From contig NZ_JAFBBP010000001.1 in assembly GCF_016907275.1 (NCBI RefSeq), positions 6,190,001-6,254,000 on the forward strand: a DNA stretch of 64,000 nt, in the 5' to 3' direction. Position numbers and translations under genes: made by a program. Below, one piece after another: positions 25,998 through 34,163 of this stretch (the first letter of the stretch is position 1; the number at the start of each line of letters is the position of its first letter). The notes beneath the pieces were generated by a model, which worked only from the letters and a program-made list of their open reading frames with translations, had not been told where the DNA came from and searched no databases. The stretch is from Micromonospora luteifusca. GTDB lineage: Bacteria; Actinomycetota; Actinomycetes; Mycobacteriales; Micromonosporaceae.

Positions 25998-27656
25998 ATG
26001 CGGGTAGCCGAGGTGGTCGGGCGGGTTCTGTACGCACACGGCGCACAGTACGTCTTCGGAGTGGTCGGCAGCGGCAACTTCCACGTCACGAACGCGCTCG
26101 TGGCGGCCGGCGCCCGATTCGTCGCGGCGGCCCACGAGGGCGGCGCGGCGAGCATGGCGGACGGGTACGCCCGCACCTCCGGGACGGTGAGCCTGCTCTC
26201 GGTGCACCAGGGTCCCGGCGTCACCAACGCGCTGACCGGCCTCACCGAAGCCGCGAAGAGCCGTACGCCGATGGTGGTCCTGGCCCCGGAGGCGACCGCG
26301 CCGCGTTCGAACTTCTTCATCGACCTGCCGGCGCTCGCCGCTGCGGTCGGGGCCGACTTCCATCGGGTACGCGCGACACACGCGGCCGAGGACGCGGGCG
26401 CGGCGTACCGGGCCGCCGCCCGGGGTGCGACGGTGGTGCTGGGCCTGCCGTTGGAGGTGCAGCTCACCGTGACCGAACCGTGGTCCGGCCCGGTCCCGCC
26501 GGTCGCGCCGACCCGGACCACCGACCCGGAGGTTGAGCCGTTGCTGGCCGCGCTCCAGGCCGCACGTCGACCGGTCTTCATCGCGGGTCGGGGCGCCCGG
26601 GCGGCCCGGGAACCGTTGACCCGGCTCGCCGACGCGTGCGGCGCGCTGCTCGCGGTCTCGGCCGCGGCGAAGGGCCTGTTCGCCGGCAACCCGTGGAACA
26701 TCGACGTGGCCGGCGGCTTCGCCACCCCGCTCGCCGCCGAGCTGATCGGCGCGGCGGACCTGGTCGTCGCGTGGGGCAGCACGCTGAACATGTGGACCAC
26801 TCGGCACGGAGAGCTGATCCCGTCCTCCGCCGTCGTCGTCCAGGTCGACCACGATCGGGCCGCGTTCGGGGTGAACCGGCCGGTCGACCTGACGGTGGCC
26901 GGCGAGGTGGCGGTGGTCGCCGAGGCGGTGCTCGGTCGGCTGCGCTCCGGCTCCGCGGGGCCCGTGGACGCCGGGAGCGGCGGCTGGCGTACGCCGGAGC
27001 TGGCACAACGGATTCGCGACCACGGCCGGTGGCGGACGGTTCCGTACTCAGACGAGGGTGGATCGGCGCGGGATGGCGCCCCGGCGACGATCGACCCGAG
27101 GACGCTCTCTGCCGCCCTGGACGACCTGCTGCCGCCCGACCGGACGGTGGCGGTCGACTCCGGCAACTTCATGGGCTACCCGTCGATGTGGCTCGACGTG
27201 CCGGACGTGGCCGGATTCTGTTTCACCCAGGCGTTCCAGTCGATCGGGCTCGGCCTGGCCAGTGCGCTCGGCGCGGCGGTCGCCCGGCCCGACCGGCTCA
27301 CCGTCGCAGCGCTCGGTGACGGAGGCTTCGTCATGTCCGCGACCGAACTGGTCACCGCAGTCCGGTTGGCGCTACCCCTGCTCGTCGTGATCTACGACGA
27401 CGCGGCGTACGGCGCCGAGGTGCACCATTTCCGCCCGGACGGGCACCCATTGGAGACGGTGACCTTCCCCGAGACCGACCTGGCCGCGATCGCCCGTGGT
27501 TACGGCTGCGACGGGTTGACCGTCCGGACCGTCGACGATCTCGAGCCGGTACGCCGCTGGCTCGCTGGTCCCCGTACCCGGCCGCTGGTGGTCGACGCCA
27601 AGGTGAGCGCCGCGCGCGGCTCGTGGTGGCTGGAGGAGGCGTTCCGTGGCCACTGA
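25998..27656 (+). CDS. Thiamine-diphosphate-dependent enzyme (benzoylformate decarboxylase/acetolactate synthase-like)
   Basis: 552 residues with the three expected domains: PYR (GVVGSGNFHVTNAL; catalytic Glu in AAHEGGAASMADGYAR), central (RPVFIAGRGARAARE) and PP (LGDGGFVMSATELVTAVRL onward). In the diphosphate-Mg motif GDG-x(n)-N, the usual final Asn lies in VIYDDAAYG as Asp, a known variation. It lacks transit or membrane segments. Coupled to the cyclase gene; the combination suggests breakdown of an aromatic or cyclic 2-oxoacid, though the substrate cannot be read from sequence. Confidence 0.87.
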   Translation: MRVAEVVGRVLYAHGAQYVFGVVGSGNFHVTNALVAAGARFVAAAHEGGAASMADGYARTSGTVSLLSVHQGPGVTNALTGLTEAAKSRTPMVVLAPEATAPRSNFFIDLPALAAAVGADFHRVRATHAAEDAGAAYRAAARGATVVLGLPLEVQLTVTEPWSGPVPPVAPTRTTDPEVEPLLAALQAARRPVFIAGRGARAAREPLTRLADACGALLAVSAAAKGLFAGNPWNIDVAGGFATPLAAELIGAADLVVAWGSTLNMWTTRHGELIPSSAVVVQVDHDRAAFGVNRPVDLTVAGEVAVVAEAVLGRLRSGSAGPVDAGSGGWRTPELAQRIRDHGRWRTVPYSDEGGSARDGAPATIDPRTLSAALDDLLPPDRTVAVDSGNFMGYPSMWLDVPDVAGFCFTQAFQSIGLGLASALGAAVARPDRLTVAALGDGGFVMSATELVTAVRLALPLLVVIYDDAAYGAEVHHFRPDGHPLETVTFPETDLAAIARGYGCDGLTVRTVDDLEPVRRWLAGPRTRPLVVDAKVSAARGSWWLEEAFRGH

Positions 27657-27707
27657 GCCATCGCCGTGGGTGCGGCGACGCGGAGCAGCGTAACGACGGG
27701 GCAGCGA

Positions 27708-29003
27708 TCAGCGGTTGAGGTAGGCGGTCAGGCCACCGAGTTCCTCGCTGGCGATGAACACCGACCGCACGTTGAGGATGGCTTCCTCGACGTGGGCCGG
27801 GCAGCCCCACGCCGCGTCGCCCCACGAATCGGCGATCTTGATCTCGGCCGGCGCGGTGCAGCCGGCGGCGCCGCCGAGCTGGCAGTGCTCGGGGTGCGGC
27901 GTGGCGGCCTGCGCGGCCGCGGCGGCACGCATCTGGGTGGCGAGTTGCGCAGCGGCGGCGGCGCGCTGCTCAGCCTCGGCGCGCAGCTCCCGCTCCACGC
28001 GTAGCACCTTGGCGAGCTCGTCATTGGCTGACTGGGCGCGTGCTTCGGCGGCGAGTTTCGCCTGCTCGATATGGTGGCGTTCGATGGCGAGGGCGGCGGT
28101 GCCGGCGAAGAGCCGGGTGAGAGCGAGGTCGGTGTCCTGCGGGACGCGCGGGGTGCGGTGGTACATCGCAAAGGTGCCCAAGAGGCCGCCGTCGCGGGCC
28201 AGAATCGGCGTGGACCAGCAGGCGGCCAATCCGGCCTGGCCGGCCAGGTCCCGGAAGTCGTCCCAGAACGGATCGGTGGCGATGTCGGTGACGATGACTG
28301 GTTCCCGCCGGTGGGCCGCGGTGCCGCACGAGCCGACACCCTCGCCGGTCGCGATGCCGTCGATGGCCTGGTTGTAGAAGTCGGGCAGGCTCGGCGCGGC
28401 GCCGTGACGCAGGTGCCGGGCGTCGGGATCGGCGAGCAGGACGGAGACGAGCACCTCCTGCGGTGCGAGGTTTTCGATACAGCGGGCCATACCGTCGAGC
28501 ACCTCGGTCAGGGGCGCCTGGCGGGCGATCTGCTCCAGCAGGGCACGGTGTTCGGTCATCAGCCGTTGGGCATGTTTGACCTGTGTGGTCTCCACGCCGA
28601 TCACGCGGATTCCGATCATGTTGCCGTCGGCGTCTCGGCGCGGTTCGTAGGTGAAGTCGAAGAAGGCCTCCCGAGCGTGTGGGCCGTTGCCCAGCACGAC
28701 CCGGACGTCACGGCCGGTGTGGGGCTCACCCGTGTGGAAGACCTGGTCCAGCAGGGCGATGAAGCCTTGACCGGCCAGTTCAGGCATCAGTTCGGCGAGC
28801 GCGACCCCGACGCGGGCCCGTTCTTCGCCGATGGTGGCGAAGAACGCCGGGTTTGCCGTCTCCACCAGGTGTGCCGGCCCCGCCAGCGACGCGAAGACGG
28901 CGATGGACTGCCCGAACAACGCCCGCAGGTCTTCCTCCGCTGCTCGCCCGGCAGCCGGCGGACCCGCAGCAGCAGTAGGCCTTTGGCCCGGTACGGCCGT
29001 CAT
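27708..29003 (-). CDS. PAS-GAF sensor protein with Cys/His-rich C-terminal domain
   Basis: 431 residues. An N-terminal PAS domain (about 25-160: ETANPAFFATIGEERARVG, FFDFTYEPRRDADGN) is followed by a GAF domain (about 170-320: GVGSCGTAAHRREPVIVTDI, STPILARDGGLLGTFAMYH), a coiled coil (LAAEARAQSANDELAKVLR), and a 60-residue tail with Cys and His pairs (HPEHCQLGGAAGC, AAWGCPAHVEEAI) that ends in ELGGLTAYLNR. No kinase, cyclase or helix-turn-helix domain is present. ATG 29003 is used. GAF Cys could sense redox or NO; the tail may bind zinc. The output is unknown. Confidence 0.8.
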   Translation of the reverse strand: MTAVPGQRPTAAAGPPAAGRAAEEDLRALFGQSIAVFASLAGPAHLVETANPAFFATIGEERARVGVALAELMPELAGQGFIALLDQVFHTGEPHTGRDVRVVLGNGPHAREAFFDFTYEPRRDADGNMIGIRVIGVETTQVKHAQRLMTEHRALLEQIARQAPLTEVLDGMARCIENLAPQEVLVSVLLADPDARHLRHGAAPSLPDFYNQAIDGIATGEGVGSCGTAAHRREPVIVTDIATDPFWDDFRDLAGQAGLAACWSTPILARDGGLLGTFAMYHRTPRVPQDTDLALTRLFAGTAALAIERHHIEQAKLAAEARAQSANDELAKVLRVERELRAEAEQRAAAAAQLATQMRAAAAAQAATPHPEHCQLGGAAGCTAPAEIKIADSWGDAAWGCPAHVEEAILNVRSVFIASEELGGLTAYLNR

Positions 29004-29212
29004 GGTGTGGTGTCGCCTCTCGTCTGCGGATGCGGGGATCGACCGGTCGTGCCGCCGGTGACGGAGGCCGCGGTGCGGTGGGAGTTGGCTGAGGCCGCTG
29101 GTGCAGCGTACCCACGTGCCCCGCCGATCACGTCTTACCCACCAACCAGGCACCGCAACCCGTCGCCGAGCTAGGAGCGTGTCTCAGTAACCCCGCCTTC
29201 GACCGTCCCTGC

Positions 29213-29218
29213 CATAGT
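29213..29218 (+). promoter_or_regulatory. -10 box (CATAGT), leaderless start
   Basis: Six bases before ATG 29225. Confidence 0.5.
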
Positions 29219-29224
29219 GGGCGC

Positions 29225-29857
29225 ATGCAGTTGATCAAATATGGCCACGCCTGTGTGCGCCTGGAGGCGGACGACCGGGTGCTGGTGATCGACCCGGGGA
29301 CGTTCTCGGAGGCCGAAGCGCTCGACGGGGTCGACGAGGTGCTGGTGACGCACGAGCACCCCGACCACCTCGACATCGCCAAGCTCGTGGCGGCGAGTCA
29401 GCGCAACTCCGCGTTCCGGGTGTACCTGCCGTCGGCAGCGATCGAGTCGGCCCCCGAGCTGGGCGGCGCAGCTGTCGCCGTCGATGCGGGGCAGCGGTTC
29501 ACGGCGGCCGGGTTCGCCGTCGACGTCGTGGGCGGGGCACACGCCGAGATCTACGACGGTCTGCCCGGCTGCGCGAACGTCGGGTTCGTCGTCGACGGCA
29601 CGGTCTACCACCCGGGCGACTCGCTGTTCGTCCCGCCGTCGCCGGTGGCGACGCTGCTTGTGCCCGCTGCCGCACCCTGGCTCAAGCTCCGCGAGGCGTT
29701 GGACTTCGTGCGGGCGGTGCGGCCGAAGCAAGCGTTCCCGATCCACGACGCCACGCTCAACGAGCTCGGCCAGGAGTACTTCGACGGCTGGTTGGACTTC
29801 AAGGGCGGCACCGAGTACGCGCGCATCCCGGTCGGAGAGTCGGTGACAATCCGCTAA
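29225..29857 (+). CDS. UlaG-like metallo-beta-lactamase-fold hydrolase
   Basis: 210 residues of the MBL fold. The metal motif is THEHPDHLD; further ligands are His in GGAHAEI, Asp in YHPGDSLF and His in FPIHDATLNELG. The opening MQLIKYGHACVRLE is typical of UlaG/Beta-lactamase_2 proteins of actinomycetes. The substrate is unknown. ATG 29225 is set by the CATAGT box. Confidence 0.85.
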   Translation: MQLIKYGHACVRLEADDRVLVIDPGTFSEAEALDGVDEVLVTHEHPDHLDIAKLVAASQRNSAFRVYLPSAAIESAPELGGAAVAVDAGQRFTAAGFAVDVVGGAHAEIYDGLPGCANVGFVVDGTVYHPGDSLFVPPSPVATLLVPAAAPWLKLREALDFVRAVRPKQAFPIHDATLNELGQEYFDGWLDFKGGTEYARIPVGESVTIR

Positions 29858-30389
29858 GAGCGTTGCTCAGCAACCGACAATCCGCGCATGTCTCGTGATC
29901 ATTCGAGAGGGATGATCCGGTTTTGCGTGATCGGGAAGGGTTGTTCGAGGCCGAGCCGGTCGAGCCAGAGCAGCCGCGGGCGCGTGCGGCAGCGGTGGGC
30001 AGGAAGTTCTGGGCGCTCGACCGTCCTCGATACCGGACGCGACGCCCCGATCGCCCGCCGAATCTTGGGTCCACACAACCACGAGAGTCAGCGGTGGCTA
30101 CTTGCTGTCCACGGACAAAGCCACACCGTCACTCAATCAGGTTGTCCGGATTGATGAGGGAGGTGTTCCGAGGCCCCGCCGACACCAGGACCCGCTCGTC
30201 CGTAGGGATCGGCACGTGGGGCGGCCCGGCCGGGTCGGGGCTGACGGCGAACCTTCCCAGGGGTACCCATGCCGGGAAGGGCTCACCGGAGCGCTGGTCA
30301 CCCGGTGCAACCCGGTCGGGCAACTCTCCAAACTGCACCTCGTCGAGGTCGCCGCTAAGGGCGTCTCCGCAACCAAGGTCGCTGCGGCG
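29858..30389. other. 532-base region without a well-supported gene
   Basis: A 69-codon minus-strand frame (30129-30338, GTG start) has reasonable codon use and may be the tail of a lost gene. The segment 29880-30100 includes short GATCAT/ATGATC inverted bits but no transposase I can identify. Confidence 0.4.
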
Positions 30390-30866
30390 TCAGCCGGCCA
30401 GATCGTCGCCCGCTCTGTGCCTGCGACGAACGTTCGCGCCCTGCAGGATGGCCGCGACGACGGCGGCCACCGCCGAGAGAAGTGTGAGCAGCAACGCTGG
30501 TGCCACGACACCTGTGATGTCTTCGCCGGTGCCGCGCGCCAGCACCATGACCGTGGCGATCCCCGCCACCATCAGGCCACCGGTGGCCAGCGCGAGGTAC
30601 TTGACGATCCTGAAGACGTTGGTTGCGTTCCTGGCCATGGTCAACCTCGCAAGGTCGGTCGCGCGCTCCCGGATGATGCCCGCGAACGTTTCGGCGAAGA
30701 TCCAGAGGATGAAGGCGCGATGCCCACGGCCCTCGGTTCCGGCTCGTTCGCGCCAGAGATCGGTGAACGTCTGCTCCATGCTGTCGGCAAAGCGTTCACG
30801 GTACGGCCCCGGATAAAGACCGAGCAGCCTTCGGTACCAGCGCCGATATCGTGTCTGCCCGTCCAT
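30390..30866 (-). CDS. Small membrane protein next to a PadR gene
   Basis: 158 residues. The N-terminal YRRWYRRLLGLYPGPYRERFADSMEQTFTDLW is the conserved cytoplasmic segment found before permease-like or anti-regulator domains in PadR-linked actinobacterial genes. Two hydrophobic segments follow (VFRIVKYLALATGGLMVAGI and VVAPALLLTLLSAVAAVVAA), ending in a basic tail. There are no catalytic motifs. Its ATG lies 2 bases after the PadR stop codon, so the two are co-transcribed; the PadR regulator probably controls its level. Confidence 0.72.
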   Translation of the reverse strand: MDGQTRYRRWYRRLLGLYPGPYRERFADSMEQTFTDLWRERAGTEGRGHRAFILWIFAETFAGIIRERATDLARLTMARNATNVFRIVKYLALATGGLMVAGIATVMVLARGTGEDITGVVAPALLLTLLSAVAAVVAAILQGANVRRRHRAGDDLAG

Positions 30867-30868
30867 GG

Positions 30869-31225
30869 TCAGACACCCATCGCCTTGGGTATGAGGGATC
30901 GCTCCTGGGCGACCGCGACGACCTGGCGGTATCGCTGCAACTCCGCCGCGAGGGTCTGTTGACCGAGCGCGGTGATGCCGTAGTAGACGCGGCGCTCGTC
31001 GTCCAAGTTCGGGTCGATCTTCTTGTCGCTCTCGCGGATCAAGCCCGCTTCGGTCATCCGGCGGATCGAGCCATAGAGCGTTCCTGGCCCCATCCTGACT
31101 TTTCCCCGGGAGTCGGACTCGACCTGTTTCATGATCCCGTAGCCATGGCGTTCCTGGGTTGAGAGCACGAGCAGGATGTGCAGCACCGCTGGGGTGAGGG
31201 GCCCACCGGTTCTGGTGCTCGTCAT
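30869..31225 (-). CDS. PadR family transcriptional regulator
   Basis: 118 residues of the short PadR class. The winged helix is complete: TPAVLHILLVLSTQERHGYGIMKQVE, KVRMGPGTLYGSIRRMTEAGLIRES, and DDERRVYYGITALGQQTL. The C-terminal helix mediates dimerisation. A clear inverted repeat lies 11 bases upstream of its ATG. It is co-transcribed with the small membrane protein, a common PadR-target arrangement. Confidence 0.9.
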   Translation of the reverse strand: MTSTRTGGPLTPAVLHILLVLSTQERHGYGIMKQVESDSRGKVRMGPGTLYGSIRRMTEAGLIRESDKKIDPNLDDERRVYYGITALGQQTLAAELQRYRQVVAVAQERSLIPKAMGV

Positions 31226-31235
31226 GAATCGAAAC

Positions 31236-31254
31236 TATATCCGCAACGGATATA
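31236..31254. promoter_or_regulatory. Inverted repeat, probable PadR operator
   Basis: TATATCCG-CAA-CGGATATA, a perfect 8-bp inverted repeat with a 3-base spacer. It is strikingly AT-rich for this genome and lies just upstream of the padR-like start, probably overlapping its promoter. Confidence 0.7.
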
Positions 31255-31290
31255 CGTCAAGCTGTTGCGAGGCATACCTCTGCGGCGGCG

Positions 31291-31938
31291 TCAATCGTCG
31301 AACCCTTCCGCAGCGGCCTTGCCGGTATCTGCCGGTCCCGATGGATCGATATCTCTGGCGCAGAGGCGCCGCGCGCTCTCGCGGAAGGCCGTGCCAGCAT
31401 CGCCGATGCTCATCAGGTCCGCCTGTACCTGCTGTCCGGCGGTGTGGCCGAGACTGAGGATGGCTGCCACCAACCAATCCGCAGGCGTATCCCGGTGGAA
31501 CTCGCCTGACCGCTGCCCCCGACGGATGAGCGAGTCGAGTCGCTGGGTGATCGGCAGATGCCGTTCGTGCTCTTCCTGCGGGTTCGCACTGGCCATCACG
31601 GGACTGAGCAGGATCGGGTACCGGTGGAGAAGCGTCCAACTGGCATCCGCCCATCGGCTCAGGGTGTCTGCTGCGGGACCGGTTTCGAGCTCCACCGCAT
31701 CGATCGCCGCCACCACCTCGGCGGTGATTCGATCGACGATGGCGTTGAGCAACGCGTCGCGCGACGCGAAGTGAGCGTAGACGGTCTGACGGGCGACACC
31801 TGCCTCAGCTGCGATTTCTTCCATGGTCGCCTCGGGTCGCCTGCCTAGCAGGTTGATGGCGGCGTCGAGGGTTGCAACGATGCTTCGCTCGGCGTCGGCA
31901 CGCCGACGTCGCGTTCGTGGCTTGGATAACTCAGACAC
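31291..31938 (-). CDS. TetR family transcriptional regulator
   Basis: 215 residues. The helix-turn-helix is TMEEIAAEAGVARQTVYAHFASRDALLNAIV. The C-terminal domain is of the unspecialised TetR_C type. GTG 31938 is preferred because TAGCCT lies 8 bases upstream and would overlap a start at 31947. The gene is divergent from two small SnoaL-like genes with a gap of less than 80 bases and probably controls them. Confidence 0.87.
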   Translation of the reverse strand: MSELSKPRTRRRRADAERSIVATLDAAINLLGRRPEATMEEIAAEAGVARQTVYAHFASRDALLNAIVDRITAEVVAAIDAVELETGPAADTLSRWADASWTLLHRYPILLSPVMASANPQEEHERHLPITQRLDSLIRRGQRSGEFHRDTPADWLVAAILSLGHTAGQQVQADLMSIGDAGTAFRESARRLCARDIDPSGPADTGKAAAEGFDD

Positions 31939-31946
31939 AGTTGTCA

Positions 31947-31952
31947 AGGCTA
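31947..31952 (-). promoter_or_regulatory. -10 box (TAGCCT), near-leaderless start
   Basis: Eight bases before GTG 31938 on the minus strand. Confidence 0.45.
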
Positions 31953-32016
31953 CTTGGTTGGCTTAGATTGGACATCGTCGTCAGAGTTAATTGACCTGCG
32001 ATGGGAGCGGTGCGAG

Positions 32017-32442
32017 ATGTCCAGTGAAGAGAGTCTCCCCGGCCGCAATCTCGGCGCGTACCTCATGGGGTATCCCGTGGAGGTCGCCTTCGGGGAGGAC
32101 GATGCCGCCGCGGTTTTCGATCGCTACCACACGCCCGACTTCGTGCTCTACAACGACGGGATACCACTCGACCGGGAGAAGCTCCTCGCGCATGTGCGGC
32201 CTGCTCGCCGGAGGGCCGCCAGCGTGCATACCGAACTTCATGAGACCTTGGTGTCTGGTGACCGCGTGGCGGCCAAATACGTCCTGACCGCGGTTATGGT
32301 CAAGGGCGCCGTCATCACCACCGAGATCTACATGTTCGGCCAGCTGGCCCGAGATGGGCGACTACAACGGGTCGACCAGCTGACGCGCCTGGTTCCGGCG
32401 CCCGTGGTGGCCGCAGACCCGACCGTGCTGCCGCCGCAATGA
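32017..32442 (+). CDS. SnoaL-like/NTF2-fold protein 1
   Basis: 141 residues with the cone-shaped NTF2-like fold (AVFDRYHTPDFVLYNDGIPL, HTELHETLVSGDRVAAKYVLTA, TTEIYMFGQL). Such proteins bind or transform small hydrophobic molecules, but no catalytic His/Asp set is obvious. ATG 32017 has a GGGAG-type site upstream. It overlaps the next gene by ATGA and is divergent from a TetR gene. Confidence 0.75.
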   Translation: MSSEESLPGRNLGAYLMGYPVEVAFGEDDAAAVFDRYHTPDFVLYNDGIPLDREKLLAHVRPARRRAASVHTELHETLVSGDRVAAKYVLTAVMVKGAVITTEIYMFGQLARDGRLQRVDQLTRLVPAPVVAADPTVLPPQ

Positions 32443-32834
32443 CCTCGGCCGACCCCCGCGACATCGCGCGTCGGCTCTACACGGCCATGGCCGACGGCGA
32501 CGCGGGGACCATCGCCGAACTGCTCCATCCCGCAGTAACCCTGTCCGTGCCAGGCACCAATCCGGTTGCCGGCCGGTACGAAGGCACGGCCAGCCTCGCC
32601 CGGTTCCTAGCCGCCAGCGCCGCGGTCGTCCCAGGCGGCGTGCGGACCCAGGTCATCGAGGTCCTGGGCGGCGGTCGGCACGCCGCGGTCTACGGCATCT
32701 CCCGTGCTACCCGACCCGGACAGCCACCACTTGAGAACCACACCCTTCACCTCATCACCGTCGACAAAGGGTCGATCATCTCTATCGACATTTATAACCG
32801 GGACCAGTCATCGGTCGACGCGTTTTGGTCCTGA
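32439..32834 (+). CDS. SnoaL-like/NTF2-fold protein 2
   Basis: 131 residues of the SnoaL-like type: DIARRLYTAMADGDAGTIAELLHPAVTLSVPG, GTASLARFLAASAA, and LHLITVDKGSIISIDIYNRD. It overlaps the preceding NTF2-fold gene by 4 bases, indicating co-translation and probably a hetero-oligomer or sequential small-molecule step. Its substrate is unknown. Confidence 0.8.
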   Translation: MTSADPRDIARRLYTAMADGDAGTIAELLHPAVTLSVPGTNPVAGRYEGTASLARFLAASAAVVPGGVRTQVIEVLGGGRHAAVYGISRATRPGQPPLENHTLHLITVDKGSIISIDIYNRDQSSVDAFWS

Positions 32835-33335
32835 GACGGCTGGATACCACCAATATCAGGCGTTCGTATCCGAGTTGCCGCCCTCGCCGGTACAACTCGA
32901 ACGCGGATAGTGCCGGCTTCCCGACATAGGTGTGGAGCCCCACTGTCGTGCCGTCGGCGGGCCTGAAAAAGGGCCTGGCTGCGGTAGCACCAGTAGATCG
33001 TCTCGGTCCTGACCGCATCCGCGTCCCGCACGTGACGACAGTCCGTCCGAGGACGAGGGCTCGACTGGGTCCTGGCCGATAAGGCGTACACATCGATGCG
33101 AACCCGGCTTACCCGCCACGGCGGCGATTCCGGCCTTCGCCTCGGATGTGCCTGCGGAGACAGGCCGCCATGGCACAAACGCGATCCCTGCCCGCTCGCG
33201 AGCCGCAAGAACGGGCTCACCGGCCAGGCGCGATGACCGCAGACGAGCCTGCATCGATCAAGGTGTTGCCCCTGGATCTCCACCTGCGCCCGCACACGCC
33301 GATTCCTTTCGAGTACGCCGGCGGTCGGTATTGAC
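32835..33335. pseudogene. Degraded region with a possible aldo/keto reductase remnant (minus strand)
   Basis: No intact gene in 501 bases. On the minus strand around 33150-33240 a frame reads VLAARERAGIAFVPWRPVSAG, which resembles the aldo/keto reductase segment before the NADPH-binding loop; no matching continuation is found in any frame. It is probably a decayed fragment. Confidence 0.4.
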
Positions 33336-34163
33336 ATGACTGCGATAAGAGAGATGTACGCCCGCTGGGCCGCGGGGGACATGGGTGAGGCCGACCAGTG
33401 GGGAGACGTCACAGCCGAGCCACGCGGCTTGGACTACGCGGAGGTGTCGGCGGGCGGTGTGCCGGCGATGTGGCTCAGCCCGCACGGCGTCGGCCCTGAC
33501 CGGGTGATCGTCGCGCTGCACGGCGGCGGCTTCGTGAGCGGGTCGCTCTACAGCCACCGCAAGATGTACGGGCACCTCGCGAAGGCGGCCGGTGTGCGGG
33601 TGCTGCTCGCCACCTATCGGCGGGCCCCCGAGTTCCGCTTCCCGGCCCAGATCGAGGACGCGGTCACGGTGTACCGGTGGGCCGCGGCGCGTACCCAGAC
33701 GGTGGCGCTGGCGGGCGACTCGTCCGGCGGCGGTCTTGCCGTGCAGGTCGCCCTCCGCGAGCCCGGCGCGGCGGCGCTGCTGTTGCTGTCGCCATGGATC
33801 GACATGGACCCGGCGCAGGCCGCCACCTCGTACGAGGAGAATGCCGCAACCGACCTTTTCTTCACTCGGCCGATGGTGCAGGGTCTCATTGCGCAGTACC
33901 TGCCCGAGGGAGAAAGTGGGCTTGCGCCGGAGGTCAACGCCTTCCACGCCGACCTGTCCGCGCTGCCTCCGATCTATGTGCAGTGCGGCAGCGAGGAGAG
34001 CGGCCGGGGTGACAGCGAGCGCCTCGCGAAGCTGACCGGCGCCCGGCTTGACGTCTTCGACGGGCAGTTGCACACGTTCCAGATGGCGGCCGGGCGCGCA
34101 TCGGTGGCCGATGAGGCGATTGGGAGGTTGGCCGCATGGGTGCGCCCGCAGCTGGGGCTCTGA
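33336..34163 (+). CDS. Alpha/beta hydrolase fold-3 (HSL-like) esterase
   Basis: 275 residues. The oxyanion-hole motif HGGGFVSGS and nucleophile elbow GDSSGGGLAV mark the hormone-sensitive-lipase family. The Asp is probably in YVQCGSEESG and the His in FDGQLHTFQM. No signal peptide is present. The stop overlaps the sigma-factor gene by 28 bases, so the hydrolase and sigma factor are co-expressed. Confidence 0.85.
   Translation: MTAIREMYARWAAGDMGEADQWGDVTAEPRGLDYAEVSAGGVPAMWLSPHGVGPDRVIVALHGGGFVSGSLYSHRKMYGHLAKAAGVRVLLATYRRAPEFRFPAQIEDAVTVYRWAAARTQTVALAGDSSGGGLAVQVALREPGAAALLLLSPWIDMDPAQAATSYEENAATDLFFTRPMVQGLIAQYLPEGESGLAPEVNAFHADLSALPPIYVQCGSEESGRGDSERLAKLTGARLDVFDGQLHTFQMAAGRASVADEAIGRLAAWVRPQLGL

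Noticed and set aside
25034..27172. Long minus-strand frame opposite the cyclase and ThDP genes
   Set aside because: Low-complexity Arg/Ser/Ala sequence with no motif; it is antisense to two well-supported enzymes.
29880..30130. Possible insertion-sequence remnant
   Set aside because: Short GATCAT/ATGATC inverted bits are present, but no transposase similarity, terminal repeats or target duplication could be shown.
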